DNA of 39,974 bases from an uncultured beta proteobacterium. Lineage in GTDB: Bacteria > Pseudomonadota > Gammaproteobacteria > Burkholderiales > Burkholderiaceae_C. The notes beneath the pieces are model-generated. The model saw only the letters and a program-made list of their open reading frames with translations, did not search any database and had not been told where the DNA came from. How positions within the stretch are numbered: the stretch's first letter is position 1; every line of letters begins with the position of its first letter. Position numbers and translations under genes: made by a program. Below, piece after piece: positions 26,177 through 39,974 of the stretch. The stretch covers positions 1 to 39,974 of the forward strand of contig CAJBMJ010000547.1 of NCBI GenBank assembly GCA_903954045.1, written 5' to 3'.

Positions 26177-26928
26177 AGACACGAATCAAAATTTGCGGCC
26201 TGACGCGGGAGCAGGACGTTGACTCGGCGGTAGACGCCGGGGCCGATGCCATCGGCTTTGTGCTCTACAGCAAGAGTCCGCGCTACGTCACGCCAGAACG
26301 CGCTGCCATGCTGGCACGCCGACTGCCATCTTTCGTCACACCGGTGTTACTGTTCGTGAATGCCACACCGGCCTTGGTGCGGCGGGCTTGTGAGCTTCTG
26401 CCCAATGCGACGCTGCAGTTCCATGGAGATGAAACGCCCCAGCTTTGCCTGGCACTGGCCAAGGCTTCAAGTGAACGTCCCAACCCTCGTCCCTACCTGC
26501 GCGCCGCCCGAATTCCGCTCGGTGCAGAGGCCGAACGCTTCGACCTCGTAAAATACGCTGAAAATTACTCGAGTGCCCAAGCCATCCTGTTAGACGCCCA
26601 TGTGGACGGCTTCGGTGGTGGGGGGCAAACCTTCAATTGGTCACTTCTTCCTCCAAACGTCAACGCTCACCTCGTCTTGAGTGGTGGACTCACCAGTGCA
26701 AACGTGGCCGATGGCATCGCCTCGGTACGGCCGCGTTCTAAATCGCTGGCTGTCGATGTGAGCTCGGGCGTGGAAGCGCTGGATGCTCAGGGTCTTCCGG
26801 GCAAAGGGATCAAGGACCCGGAGAGAATCTTGCAATTTGTGGTGGCAGTTCGGGCTGCCGATGCACTTTTGGACTCCCCACTCTCACCCCCCGCCCTCTT
26901 TCGCCCCGCTGGGCGAGCGAGGGAGTAA
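26173..26928 (+). CDS. trpF: Phosphoribosylanthranilate isomerase
   Basis: It catalyses the Amadori rearrangement in tryptophan synthesis. The 251-aa protein begins [27 protein letters not shown] with the catalytic Cys, and has [18 protein letters not shown] (catalytic Asp) and [10 protein letters not shown]. The last 20 or so residues (Pro/Arg-rich, ending GRARE) go beyond the usual C-terminus. Overlap with truA is the common order in proteobacteria. Confidence 0.95.
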   Translation: MKTRIKICGLTREQDVDSAVDAGADAIGFVLYSKSPRYVTPERAAMLARRLPSFVTPVLLFVNATPALVRRACELLPNATLQFHGDETPQLCLALAKASSERPNPRPYLRAARIPLGAEAERFDLVKYAENYSSAQAILLDAHVDGFGGGGQTFNWSLLPPNVNAHLVLSGGLTSANVADGIASVRPRSKSLAVDVSSGVEALDAQGLPGKGIKDPERILQFVVAVRAADALLDSPLSPPALFRPAGRARE

Positions 26929-26996
26929 TAACTGCCGATTTTGTTACTCCGCTTCGGCCACGCATTTACTGGTCAAAGCCCTACTACTTATTTTTT

Positions 26997-28295
26997 ATGT
27001 ACGAATACCAACAACCCGACACCAAAGGTCACTTTGGCAAATATGGGGGCAGCTTTGTCTCCGAGACGCTGACACACGCCATCAATGAGCTCAAAGATGC
27101 CTATGCCAAATACCAGCATGATCCAGAATTTCTAAAGGAATTCCAATCCGAACTGGCCCACTTTGTCGGCCGCCCTTCCCCCGTCTACCACGCGGCCCGC
27201 ATGAGCCGCGAGATGGGTGGCGCACAAATTTTTTTGAAGCGCGAAGACCTGAACCACACCGGTGCCCACAAGGTGAACAACACGATCGGTCAGGCTATGC
27301 TCGCCAAGCGCATGGGCAAGCCCCGCGTGATTGCTGAGACCGGTGCCGGCCAGCACGGCGTGGCCACCGCCACCATCTGCGCCCGCTACGGGCTGGAATG
27401 TGTGGTCTACATGGGCAGCGAAGACGTCAAACGCCAAAGCCCCAACGTCTACCGCATGAAGCTGCTGGGTGCCACCGTAGTGCCGGTGGAAAGCGGCAGC
27501 AAGACGCTCAAGGATGCGCTGAACGAGGCCATGCGCGACTGGGTCGCCAACGTGGACAACACTTTCTACATCATCGGCACCGTGGCAGGCCCCCACCCCT
27601 ACCCCATGATGGTGCGCGATTTCCAAAGCGTGATCGGCAACGAGTGCCTGGTGCAAATGCCAGAGATGCTTGCCGATGCTGGTTGTCAAACCGAGCAACC
27701 CGATGTGGTCATGGCCTGCGTGGGCGGCGGTAGCAATGCTATGGGCATCTTTTACCCCTATATTCAACATGAAAAAACCCGCCTTATCGGCGTGGAAGCT
27801 GCCGGTGAAGGCCTGGAGAGTGGCAAGCACTCCGCCTCCATCCAGAAGGGCAGTCCCGGCGTGCTGCACGGCAATCGCACCTATGTGCTGCAGGACGACA
27901 ATGGCCAGGTGACCGAGACACACAGCGTCAGTGCCGGTCTGGACTACCCCGGCGTGGGCCCAGAGCATGCCTTTCTCTCTGACATCGGCCGGGCTGAATA
28001 CGTGGGCATTACCGACAAGGAAGCGCTGGAAGCATTTCACTACCTCTGCCGAACCGAAGGCATCATCCCGGCGCTGGAATCCAGCCATGCGGTGGCCTAC
28101 GCCATGAAGCTGGCCAAAACCATGCGGCCTGACCAGAGCATTCTCGTGAATCTCTCAGGCCGTGGTGACAAGGACATTGGCACGGTGGCCGATTTGAGCA
28201 ACGCCGACTTCTACTGCCGCCCCAGCTGCAAGGGCCAGTCCGTCAAGGGTGGTGAGCAGACCGTGCAATTGGTGAAAAATGGAGGTGGCGTATGA
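26997..28295 (+). CDS. trpB: Tryptophan synthase beta chain
   Basis: TrpB joins indole and serine using PLP. The 432-aa protein has the start [20 protein letters not shown] and the PLP lysine 92 in [40 protein letters not shown] and [12 protein letters not shown] are also present. The C-terminal end past DFYCRP is slightly longer than usual. No ribosome site precedes the ATG; the preceding 68 bp contains GGAGTAA/TTACTCC, a long-loop hairpin with the trpF end. The stop overlaps the trpA start (ATGA). Confidence 0.97.
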   Translation: MYEYQQPDTKGHFGKYGGSFVSETLTHAINELKDAYAKYQHDPEFLKEFQSELAHFVGRPSPVYHAARMSREMGGAQIFLKREDLNHTGAHKVNNTIGQAMLAKRMGKPRVIAETGAGQHGVATATICARYGLECVVYMGSEDVKRQSPNVYRMKLLGATVVPVESGSKTLKDALNEAMRDWVANVDNTFYIIGTVAGPHPYPMMVRDFQSVIGNECLVQMPEMLADAGCQTEQPDVVMACVGGGSNAMGIFYPYIQHEKTRLIGVEAAGEGLESGKHSASIQKGSPGVLHGNRTYVLQDDNGQVTETHSVSAGLDYPGVGPEHAFLSDIGRAEYVGITDKEALEAFHYLCRTEGIIPALESSHAVAYAMKLAKTMRPDQSILVNLSGRGDKDIGTVADLSNADFYCRPSCKGQSVKGGEQTVQLVKNGGGV

Positions 28296-29173
28296 CCATC
28301 GTTCTCAAGGGCATTGCGCCCGTGGCTTCCAAGCCCCAGCCCTCACGCATTACCAGCAAGTTCAATACGCTCAAGGCCCAAGGCCGCAAGGCGCTGATTC
28401 CATTTGTCACGGCGGGCTATCCCTTTGCGGACATCACACCCGAGCTCATGCAGGCCATGGTCGCGGGCGGTGCGGATGTGATCGAGCTTGGGGTACCGTT
28501 TTCAGACCCCAGTGCCGATGGCCCGGTCATTCAAAAGGCCGGCGACAAGGCACTGGCTTTTGGCATCGGTCTGGTGCAGGTGCTGGCCATGGTGGCGGAA
28601 TTCCGCAAGACCGATTCCACCACCCCTGTGGTGCTGATGGGCTATGCCAACCCGGTAGAGCGTTACGACCAGAAACACGCCAAAACTGGCGCCAACGCCG
28701 CTACTGGCAGCCCTTTTGTCGTTGACGCTGCTGCGGCCGGCGTGGACGGCGTGCTGATCGTGGACTACCCGCCCGAAGAGTGCGAGGAATTTGCAGCCGA
28801 CCTGCGGGCCCACGGCATGGACCTGATCTTTTTGCTGGCCCCTACCAGCACCGATGATCGTATGCAGCAGGTGGCCAAGGTGGCCAGCGGCTATGTGTAT
28901 TACGTATCGCTCAAGGGCGTCACCGGCTCTGGCGCGCTGGATACCAATGCGGTAGAAGCCATGTTGCCGCGCATCCGCCAGCACATCCACATCCCCGTGG
29001 GCGTGGGCTTTGGCATACGTGATGCGGCGACCGCCAAAACCATCTCCAAAGTGGCGGATGCCGTGGTGATCGGCAGCAAAATCATTCAGCTGCTCGAAGA
29101 CCAAGCGCGCGACAAGGTGGCCGAAACCGCGCAGAATTTCCTGCAAGAAATACGGACTGCGCTGGACTTTTGA
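28292..29173 (+). CDS. trpA: Tryptophan synthase alpha chain
   Basis: TrpA splits indole-3-glycerol phosphate and passes indole to TrpB. The 293-aa protein has [34 protein letters not shown] (catalytic Glu), [13 protein letters not shown] (catalytic Asp) and [12 protein letters not shown]. It is about 25 residues longer than the usual alpha chain, through an N-terminal extension and a small insert near [12 protein letters not shown]. The 4-bp overlap with trpB is typical of the coupled pair. Confidence 0.96.
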   Translation: MTIVLKGIAPVASKPQPSRITSKFNTLKAQGRKALIPFVTAGYPFADITPELMQAMVAGGADVIELGVPFSDPSADGPVIQKAGDKALAFGIGLVQVLAMVAEFRKTDSTTPVVLMGYANPVERYDQKHAKTGANAATGSPFVVDAAAAGVDGVLIVDYPPEECEEFAADLRAHGMDLIFLLAPTSTDDRMQQVAKVASGYVYYVSLKGVTGSGALDTNAVEAMLPRIRQHIHIPVGVGFGIRDAATAKTISKVADAVVIGSKIIQLLEDQARDKVAETAQNFLQEIRTALDF

Positions 29174-29180
29174 GTGCCAA

Positions 29181-29226
29181 GTTTGGCTGTAGCGCACATC
29201 CATACTGCCTGAGCAGCTATCAATTT
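29181..29226 (-). repeat. Dispersed imperfect palindrome, copy 2
   Basis: Read on the minus strand it begins AATTGATAGCTGCTCAGG and ends GTGCGCTACAGCCAAAC, matching the ends of the copies at 6801-6846 and 35847-35890. It fills most of the gap between trpA and the SDR gene. Confidence 0.6.
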
Positions 29227-29237
29227 GAAAGCAAACG

Positions 29238-30260
29238 ATGACTCAAAAAACCATTCTTGTCACTGGCATTTCGGGATTCATCGCCAAACACTGTGCTGTG
29301 GACTTGCTAAGGCAAGGCTACCGCGTTCGCGGAACGGTGCGCAGCCTTCAGAAAGCCGAAGAGGTCAAAGTCACATTAGCAAAGCACTGTGACATCAGCC
29401 CCTTGGAGTTTGTTCAGGCCGACTTGTTGTCGGATGCAGGCTGGGATGCCGCCATGCAAGGCGTGCACGGCGTGCTGCACCTTGCGTCACCCTTCATCCT
29501 GAATGAGCCCAAAGACCCCAACGAACTCATTCGCCCGGCGGTTGAAGGCACTTTGCGCGTGCTGCAAGCGGCCGTGGCGGCCAAAGTACAGCGCTTTGTG
29601 CAAACCTCGTCAATGGCTGCCATTGCCTACGGCCACCCCAAAACCCGCACGAACCCCTTCACCGAAGACGACTGGACGATTCAGGACGGCCCTGGCGTGA
29701 CCAGCTACACCCGTTCCAAAACACTCTCCGAGCGGGCTGCCCGAGACTTTATGGCCCAGCACCGGCCTGATATGCATTACGCCAGCATTAATCCGGGTTT
29801 GGTCTTGGGTCCGCTCCTGGACCGCGATATGGGTGGCTCGGCAGAAGTGATTCAGATGTTTTTGCGGGGTAAGTACCCAGGCTGCCCCAAGCTGTCGTTT
29901 GGGGTGGTGGATGTGCGAGACGTAGCCGTCATGCATCGCCTGGCCCTGGAGACCAGTGAACCCAGCGGCGGGCGCTACATGGGCGTCTCCGAATCGGCCT
30001 GGTTTATGGACATGATGCGCCCCATCAAAGCCCAATTGGGCGCACAAGCCAAAAAGGTGCCGAGTTTTGAATTGCCTAACTTCATGATCCGGCTGGTCGC
30101 ATTGTTTGACCCGGCCGCGCGCGGCATCGTGCCCGATCTGGGCCTGGAACTTCGCATTGACAACAGCCGCACGCGCAAAGCGCTGGGCATGGAATTTATT
30201 GGCGTAGAAGAATCGGCTCCCGCCATGGCGAAAAGCCTGGTGGACTTGGATTTGGTCTGA
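29238..30260 (+). CDS. NAD(P)-dependent oxidoreductase, extended SDR (dihydroflavonol-reductase-like)
   Basis: The 340-aa protein begins ILVTGISGFIAKHCAVDLL, an extended-SDR nucleotide-binding loop (GxxGxxA/G). VRGTVRSLQKAEEV fits an NADP-preferring Arg, and VLHLASPF and the catalytic YTRSK (YxxxK) follow. It is nearest to the dihydroflavonol 4-reductase/aldehyde-reductase group acting on carbonyl substrates; the substrate is unknown. It lies between trpA and the kinase gene, 66 bp before the latter, and no partner explains its job. Confidence 0.82.
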   Translation: MTQKTILVTGISGFIAKHCAVDLLRQGYRVRGTVRSLQKAEEVKVTLAKHCDISPLEFVQADLLSDAGWDAAMQGVHGVLHLASPFILNEPKDPNELIRPAVEGTLRVLQAAVAAKVQRFVQTSSMAAIAYGHPKTRTNPFTEDDWTIQDGPGVTSYTRSKTLSERAARDFMAQHRPDMHYASINPGLVLGPLLDRDMGGSAEVIQMFLRGKYPGCPKLSFGVVDVRDVAVMHRLALETSEPSGGRYMGVSESAWFMDMMRPIKAQLGAQAKKVPSFELPNFMIRLVALFDPAARGIVPDLGLELRIDNSRTRKALGMEFIGVEESAPAMAKSLVDLDLV

Positions 30261-30326
30261 GCGGCCGTGGGCAGGACCATGCATCCTCGTTCCACCCGTA
30301 AACCGCTAACAACTTAGGAAAACGCC

Positions 30327-36922
<6,596 letters not shown>

Positions 36923-36926
<4 letters not shown>

Positions 36927-38050
36927 CCATCACCAAGCAAGAACCGAAAGAATTCACCGTCATGGTTGTCGACGATACGGCTGCCAATTTGATGCTGATG
37001 AATGACCTGTTGCAGCCCTTTTACACAGTCAAGGTTGCATCCAGCGGCGTCAGGGCCCTGAAGATCGCCAACTCGGGCACTCCACCGGATTTGGTGCTGC
37101 TGGACATCATGATGCCGGAGATGGACGGGTATGAGGTGTGCCGTCAGCTCAAATCCAACCCGGCCACGCGCGACATTCCGGTCATTTTTCTGACCGCAAA
37201 AACAGAGACCAGTGACGAGCAAATGGGTTTTGAGCTGGGCGCAGTGGACTACATCACCAAGCCGATCAGCCCACCGATTGTGCTGGCGCGAGTCAAAACC
37301 AACCTGACGCTCAAGGCTTCCGCAGATTTCCTGAAGGACAAAAATGCCTTTCTGGAACAGGAAGTGGCGCGCCGCACAGAAGAGGTCCGCGATATTCAGG
37401 ATGTGACGATTCTGACCATGGCCTCCCTGGCCGAAACCCGCGACAACGAAACTGGCAACCACATCATTCGTACCCAGCACTATGTAAAACTGCTGGCGAT
37501 CCAGTTGCAACAACATCCGCGCTTCGCATCGCATCTGGATGACGCGACGATTGACCTGCTCTTCAAATCCGCGCCGTTGCACGACATCGGCAAAGTTGGC
37601 ATTCCGGACAGCATCCTGCTGAAGCCCGGCAAGCTGACCCAGGACGAGTTTGAAACCATGAAGACCCACACCATGCTGGGCAAGTCCGCCATTGAAGCTG
37701 CCGAGTCGCGCTTGGGGAAAAACGTCCCCTTTTTGCGCTGCGCCAAGGAGATTGCGTATTCCCATCAGGAAAAGTGGGATGGATCGGGCTACCCCGAAGG
37801 TCTGGCAGGTGATGCCATCCCCCTCTCTGCCCGCCTGATGGCGATCGCCGATGTGTACGACGCGCTGATCAGTAGACGAGTCTACAAACCGCCTTTCTCT
37901 CACGAAGCGGCCATGGCCATCATTGAAGAAGGTAGGGGTCGTCACTTTGACCCGGATGTTGTGGATGCTTTTGTCGCGATCCAATTGCAGTGCAGGGACA
38001 TCGCCGCGCAGCATGCCAACACGGACAATGACCTGTCAAAGCATTCATAA
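36923..38050 (+). CDS. Response regulator with HD-GYP c-di-GMP phosphodiesterase output (RpfG-like)
   Basis: The 375-aa protein has an N-terminal receiver (about 12-125; [18 protein letters not shown], phospho-acceptor Asp 61 in [15 protein letters not shown], Lys 113 in YITKP). A coiled linker follows (about 130-160), then an HD-GYP domain (about 165-350) with [10 protein letters not shown] (His 220, Asp 221) and [17 protein letters not shown] (GYP 289-291). All motif residues look intact, so active c-di-GMP hydrolysis to GMP is expected. It overlaps the kinase gene by ATGA and is the likely receiver of its phosphate. Confidence 0.93.
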
Positions 38051-38089
38051 TTGGGGCATCGCGACAGTGCCCAAGAGACCGGAGAACGT

Positions 38090-38962
38090 ATGAGTTGGCT
38101 TGAAAAACTATTGCCCCCGAAGATCCAGAAAACCGACCCTGCTGATCGCCGCAGTGTGCCTGAGGGCCTGTGGATCAAATGCCCCAGCTGCGAAGCCGTG
38201 CTTTACAAGACCGATCTGGAGCAAAACCAGAACGTTTGCCCCACCTGCAGCCACCACCACCGCATTGGTGCGCGTGCGCGCCTCAATGTCTTTCTGGATA
38301 ACGAAGGCCGATTCGAGATCGGGCAGGAAGTGCTGCCGGTCGACGCGCTCAAGTTCAAAGACAGCCGCAAATACCCCGAGCGTCTCAAAGAAGCGCTGGA
38401 AAACACCGGGGAAACCGACGCACTGGTCGTCATGGGCGGAGCAGTGCATGGCATCAGCCTGGTGGCAGCCTGCTTTGAATTCGAATTTATGGGCGGCAGC
38501 ATGGGCTCGGTGGTCGGAGAGCGCTTTGTTCGCGGCGTTGAAACCGCGGTAGAACAAAAGGTGCCGTTTGTGTGCTTTACCGCCACTGGCGGCGCGCGCA
38601 TGCAAGAAGGCTTGCTGTCCTTGATGCAAATGGCCAAAACCAATGCATCGCTGACTCGCTTGGCCAAGAAGGGTCTACCTTACATCAGCGTGCTAACCGA
38701 CCCCACCATGGGCGGCGTGAGCGCAGGCTTTGCCTTTCTGGGTGACATCGTGATTGCCGAACCCAAAGCGCTGATCGGCTTTGCCGGTCCCCGGGTGATC
38801 GAATCCACCGTGCGCGTGACATTGCCCGAGGGTTTTCAGCGGGCAGAATTCCTGCAGACCAAAGGTGCGATCGACTTTATCTGCGACCGCCGCGAACTGC
38901 GAAAAACCATTGCCGACTCACTGGCCATGCTGCAGCGCCAGCCTGCGGATGCGGTGATTTAG
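38090..38962 (+). CDS. accD: Acetyl-CoA carboxylase carboxyltransferase subunit beta
   Basis: AccD with AccA transfers carboxyl from biotin to acetyl-CoA, the first step of fatty acid synthesis. From [13 protein letters not shown] the protein is 290 aa, with the zinc ribbon CPSC...CPTC (31, 34, 50, 53). [38 protein letters not shown] and [13 protein letters not shown] make up the carboxyltransferase core. The track start at 38051 adds 13 residues; ATG 38090 has GGAGAA upstream. The stop codon directly abuts that of the convergent YggT gene. Confidence 0.97.
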   Translation: MSWLEKLLPPKIQKTDPADRRSVPEGLWIKCPSCEAVLYKTDLEQNQNVCPTCSHHHRIGARARLNVFLDNEGRFEIGQEVLPVDALKFKDSRKYPERLKEALENTGETDALVVMGGAVHGISLVAACFEFEFMGGSMGSVVGERFVRGVETAVEQKVPFVCFTATGGARMQEGLLSLMQMAKTNASLTRLAKKGLPYISVLTDPTMGGVSAGFAFLGDIVIAEPKALIGFAGPRVIESTVRVTLPEGFQRAEFLQTKGAIDFICDRRELRKTIADSLAMLQRQPADAVI

Positions 38963-39532
38963 CTAAAGCGCCATGCCCAACGCCGTGGCCTGCACTGCGC
39001 CCAGCACAATCGCCGCAATCTGCAACAGCACCAGCAACACCAGCGGTGACAGGTCTATGCCCCCCACCAGGGGCAGCACGCGGCGGATGGGGATGAGCAC
39101 CGGCATCACCAGGCGCTCCATCAGGTCGGCCAGATAAGACTGCGTCTGCACCCACGACAGGATGGCGTACACAATGACCAGCCCGGTCAATCCCGAAATG
39201 GCCATGCGGACCACGCCAAACAGGGCCAGCACCACCACTGACAACAGGCTGGCTGCCATGCCCGTAAGTGCCCACAACACGACAAACTGCAGCAGCTGCA
39301 CCAGCAGGGCTGCAACCAGGCTGGCCAGATCCCAGCGTCCCAATGCAGGTACCACACGTCGTAAGGGCAACACCAGCCAGTCGGTCAGGGCGAAAACGAA
39401 TTTACCCAAAGGGTTGCCAGAGCGGGCAGACATAGGGATGCGCTGGTACTGCATGTACAGGCGCAAAAGGCACACACCGGCCACCAGGCCAGCGGCGACT
39501 TCAAGTAGCAGGGAGACGATTTGGTACAGCAT
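38963..39532 (-). CDS. YggT-family membrane protein
   Basis: The 189-aa protein has two copies of a repeated membrane unit (QRIPMSARSGNPLGKFVFAL... and MERLVMPVLIPIRRVLPLVGG) separated by hydrophobic helices, typical of YggT/YlmG. Members are linked to membrane or division functions and K+ or osmotic tolerance in some organisms; the role here is unknown. It is convergent with accD (no gap) and divergent from lysS. Confidence 0.9.
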   Translation of the reverse strand: MLYQIVSLLLEVAAGLVAGVCLLRLYMQYQRIPMSARSGNPLGKFVFALTDWLVLPLRRVVPALGRWDLASLVAALLVQLLQFVVLWALTGMAASLLSVVVLALFGVVRMAISGLTGLVIVYAILSWVQTQSYLADLMERLVMPVLIPIRRVLPLVGGIDLSPLVLLVLLQIAAIVLGAVQATALGMAL

Positions 39533-39592
39533 AGAGTTCCAGCTTTGGGGGCGTGGGCATCATAGCCGCAGTCTCGGGCATTGCGTCCCACT

Positions 39593-39598
39593 TAGAAT
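39593..39598 (+). promoter_or_regulatory. Candidate -10 box for lysS
   Basis: TAGAAT lies 32 bp before the lysS ATG in the 98-bp gap shared with the divergent YggT gene. No clear -35 box is seen. Confidence 0.3.
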
Positions 39599-39630
39599 CG
39601 AAGGTTTTGTCAAGCGCAAAGCCCTTCTTC

Positions 39631-39974
39631 ATGTCTGATCACCCCACCACCGCTCCCCAGGACGAGAACCAGCTGATGCACGAGCGTCGTGAAAAGCTCA
39701 AAGCGATTCGCCAGCATCAAGCCGAAGGCAAGGGCGTTGCGTTTCCCAACGACTTTGCACCCAGCCACAAGGCAGAACAGTTGTTTGCCGAGTACGACGC
39801 ACAAACGTCCGAAGCGCTGCTTGCCCTGGGCGCGAGCGTTAAGGTGGCAGGTCGAATGATGCTCAAGCGGGTGATGGGCAAGGCCAGTTTCTGCACCTTG
39901 CAGGACGCCTCGTTTGGCCCGTCTGGCGGCCGCATACAGGTCTATGTCAAAGGCGAGGACGTAGGTACCGAGCT
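39631..39974 (+). CDS. lysS: Lysine--tRNA ligase, class II (partial, 5' end)
   Basis: The frame runs open to the window end and so is absent from the ORF track. It reads MSDHPTTAPQDENQLMHERR, then EKLKAIRQHQAEGKGVAFPN, KVAGRMMLKRVMGKASFCTL and IQVYVKGEDVG. This is the N-terminal helix and the start of the OB-fold anticodon-binding domain of bacterial LysRS. The catalytic domain lies beyond the window. No ribosome site is obvious before the ATG. Confidence 0.93.
   Translation, partial: MSDHPTTAPQDENQLMHERREKLKAIRQHQAEGKGVAFPNDFAPSHKAEQLFAEYDAQTSEALLALGASVKVAGRMMLKRVMGKASFCTLQDASFGPSGGRIQVYVKGEDVGTE

Noticed and set aside
26915-26996. trp attenuator before trpB
   Set aside because: A GGAGTAA/TTACTCC pairing exists, but the loop is long, no Trp-codon leader is seen and no U-run follows.

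Overview
This window looks like chromosomal core DNA from a betaproteobacterium of the order Burkholderiales, most likely Comamonadaceae (Rhodoferax/Polaromonas-like). The basis is protein flavour, gene order (rpsP-rimM-trmD-rplS; sdhCDAB-sdhE-gltA; leuCD with a small entericidin-like lipoprotein between them; asd-fimV-truA-trpF) and an interspersed imperfect palindrome of a type I associate with that family. The taxonomic call is inference; no database was searched. No rRNA, tRNA, CRISPR array, prophage or intact insertion sequence was seen.

Layout. (1) 1-2653, minus strand: the translation/tRNA-modification operon rpsP-rimM-trmD-rplS with a promoter and terminator, followed by a CoA-pyrophosphatase-type NUDIX gene cut by the window edge. 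(2) 2646-4895: a GNAT acetyltransferase, convergent with a DUF47-pit low-affinity phosphate uptake operon preceded by a Pho-box-like repeat. (3) 5178-6850: an Ig-domain phosphoesterase lipoprotein, then about 500 bp of gene-poor DNA with a decayed ORF and one copy of the dispersed palindrome. (4) 6860-17816: a TCA-cycle block. acnB, an HpcH/HpaI-type lyase and mdh lie on the minus strand; a GntR regulator diverges from mdh, then sdhC-D-A-B-sdhE-gltA and a strong terminator. (5) 17865-22644: leuC, a 42-aa lipoprotein missing from the ORF track, leuD, leuB, then a structured 250-bp leader with a short Thr/Lys/Ile-rich ORF and a terminator just before asd. (6) 22831-29173: fimV, truA, trpF, trpB, trpA. 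(7) 29181-38050: a block separating trpA from accD. It holds an SDR reductase, a giant membrane hybrid histidine kinase with seven GAF domains, and a REC-HD-GYP response regulator. (8) 38090-39974: accD, a convergent YggT-family gene, and the 5' part of lysS.

How the parts work together: central carbon metabolism (citrate synthase, aconitase, succinate dehydrogenase, malate dehydrogenase) sits beside a GntR regulator whose own promoter spacer contains a perfect palindrome, suggesting local autoregulation. Branched-chain, aspartate-family and tryptophan biosynthesis follow. The kinase/HD-GYP pair is translationally coupled (ATGA overlap) and is probably a sensory phosphorelay ending in c-di-GMP hydrolysis.

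The most interesting items are the candidate attenuator in front of asd, the seven-GAF kinase with apparently mosaic base composition, and a copy of the dispersed palindrome read in frame as the linker between its two receiver domains.
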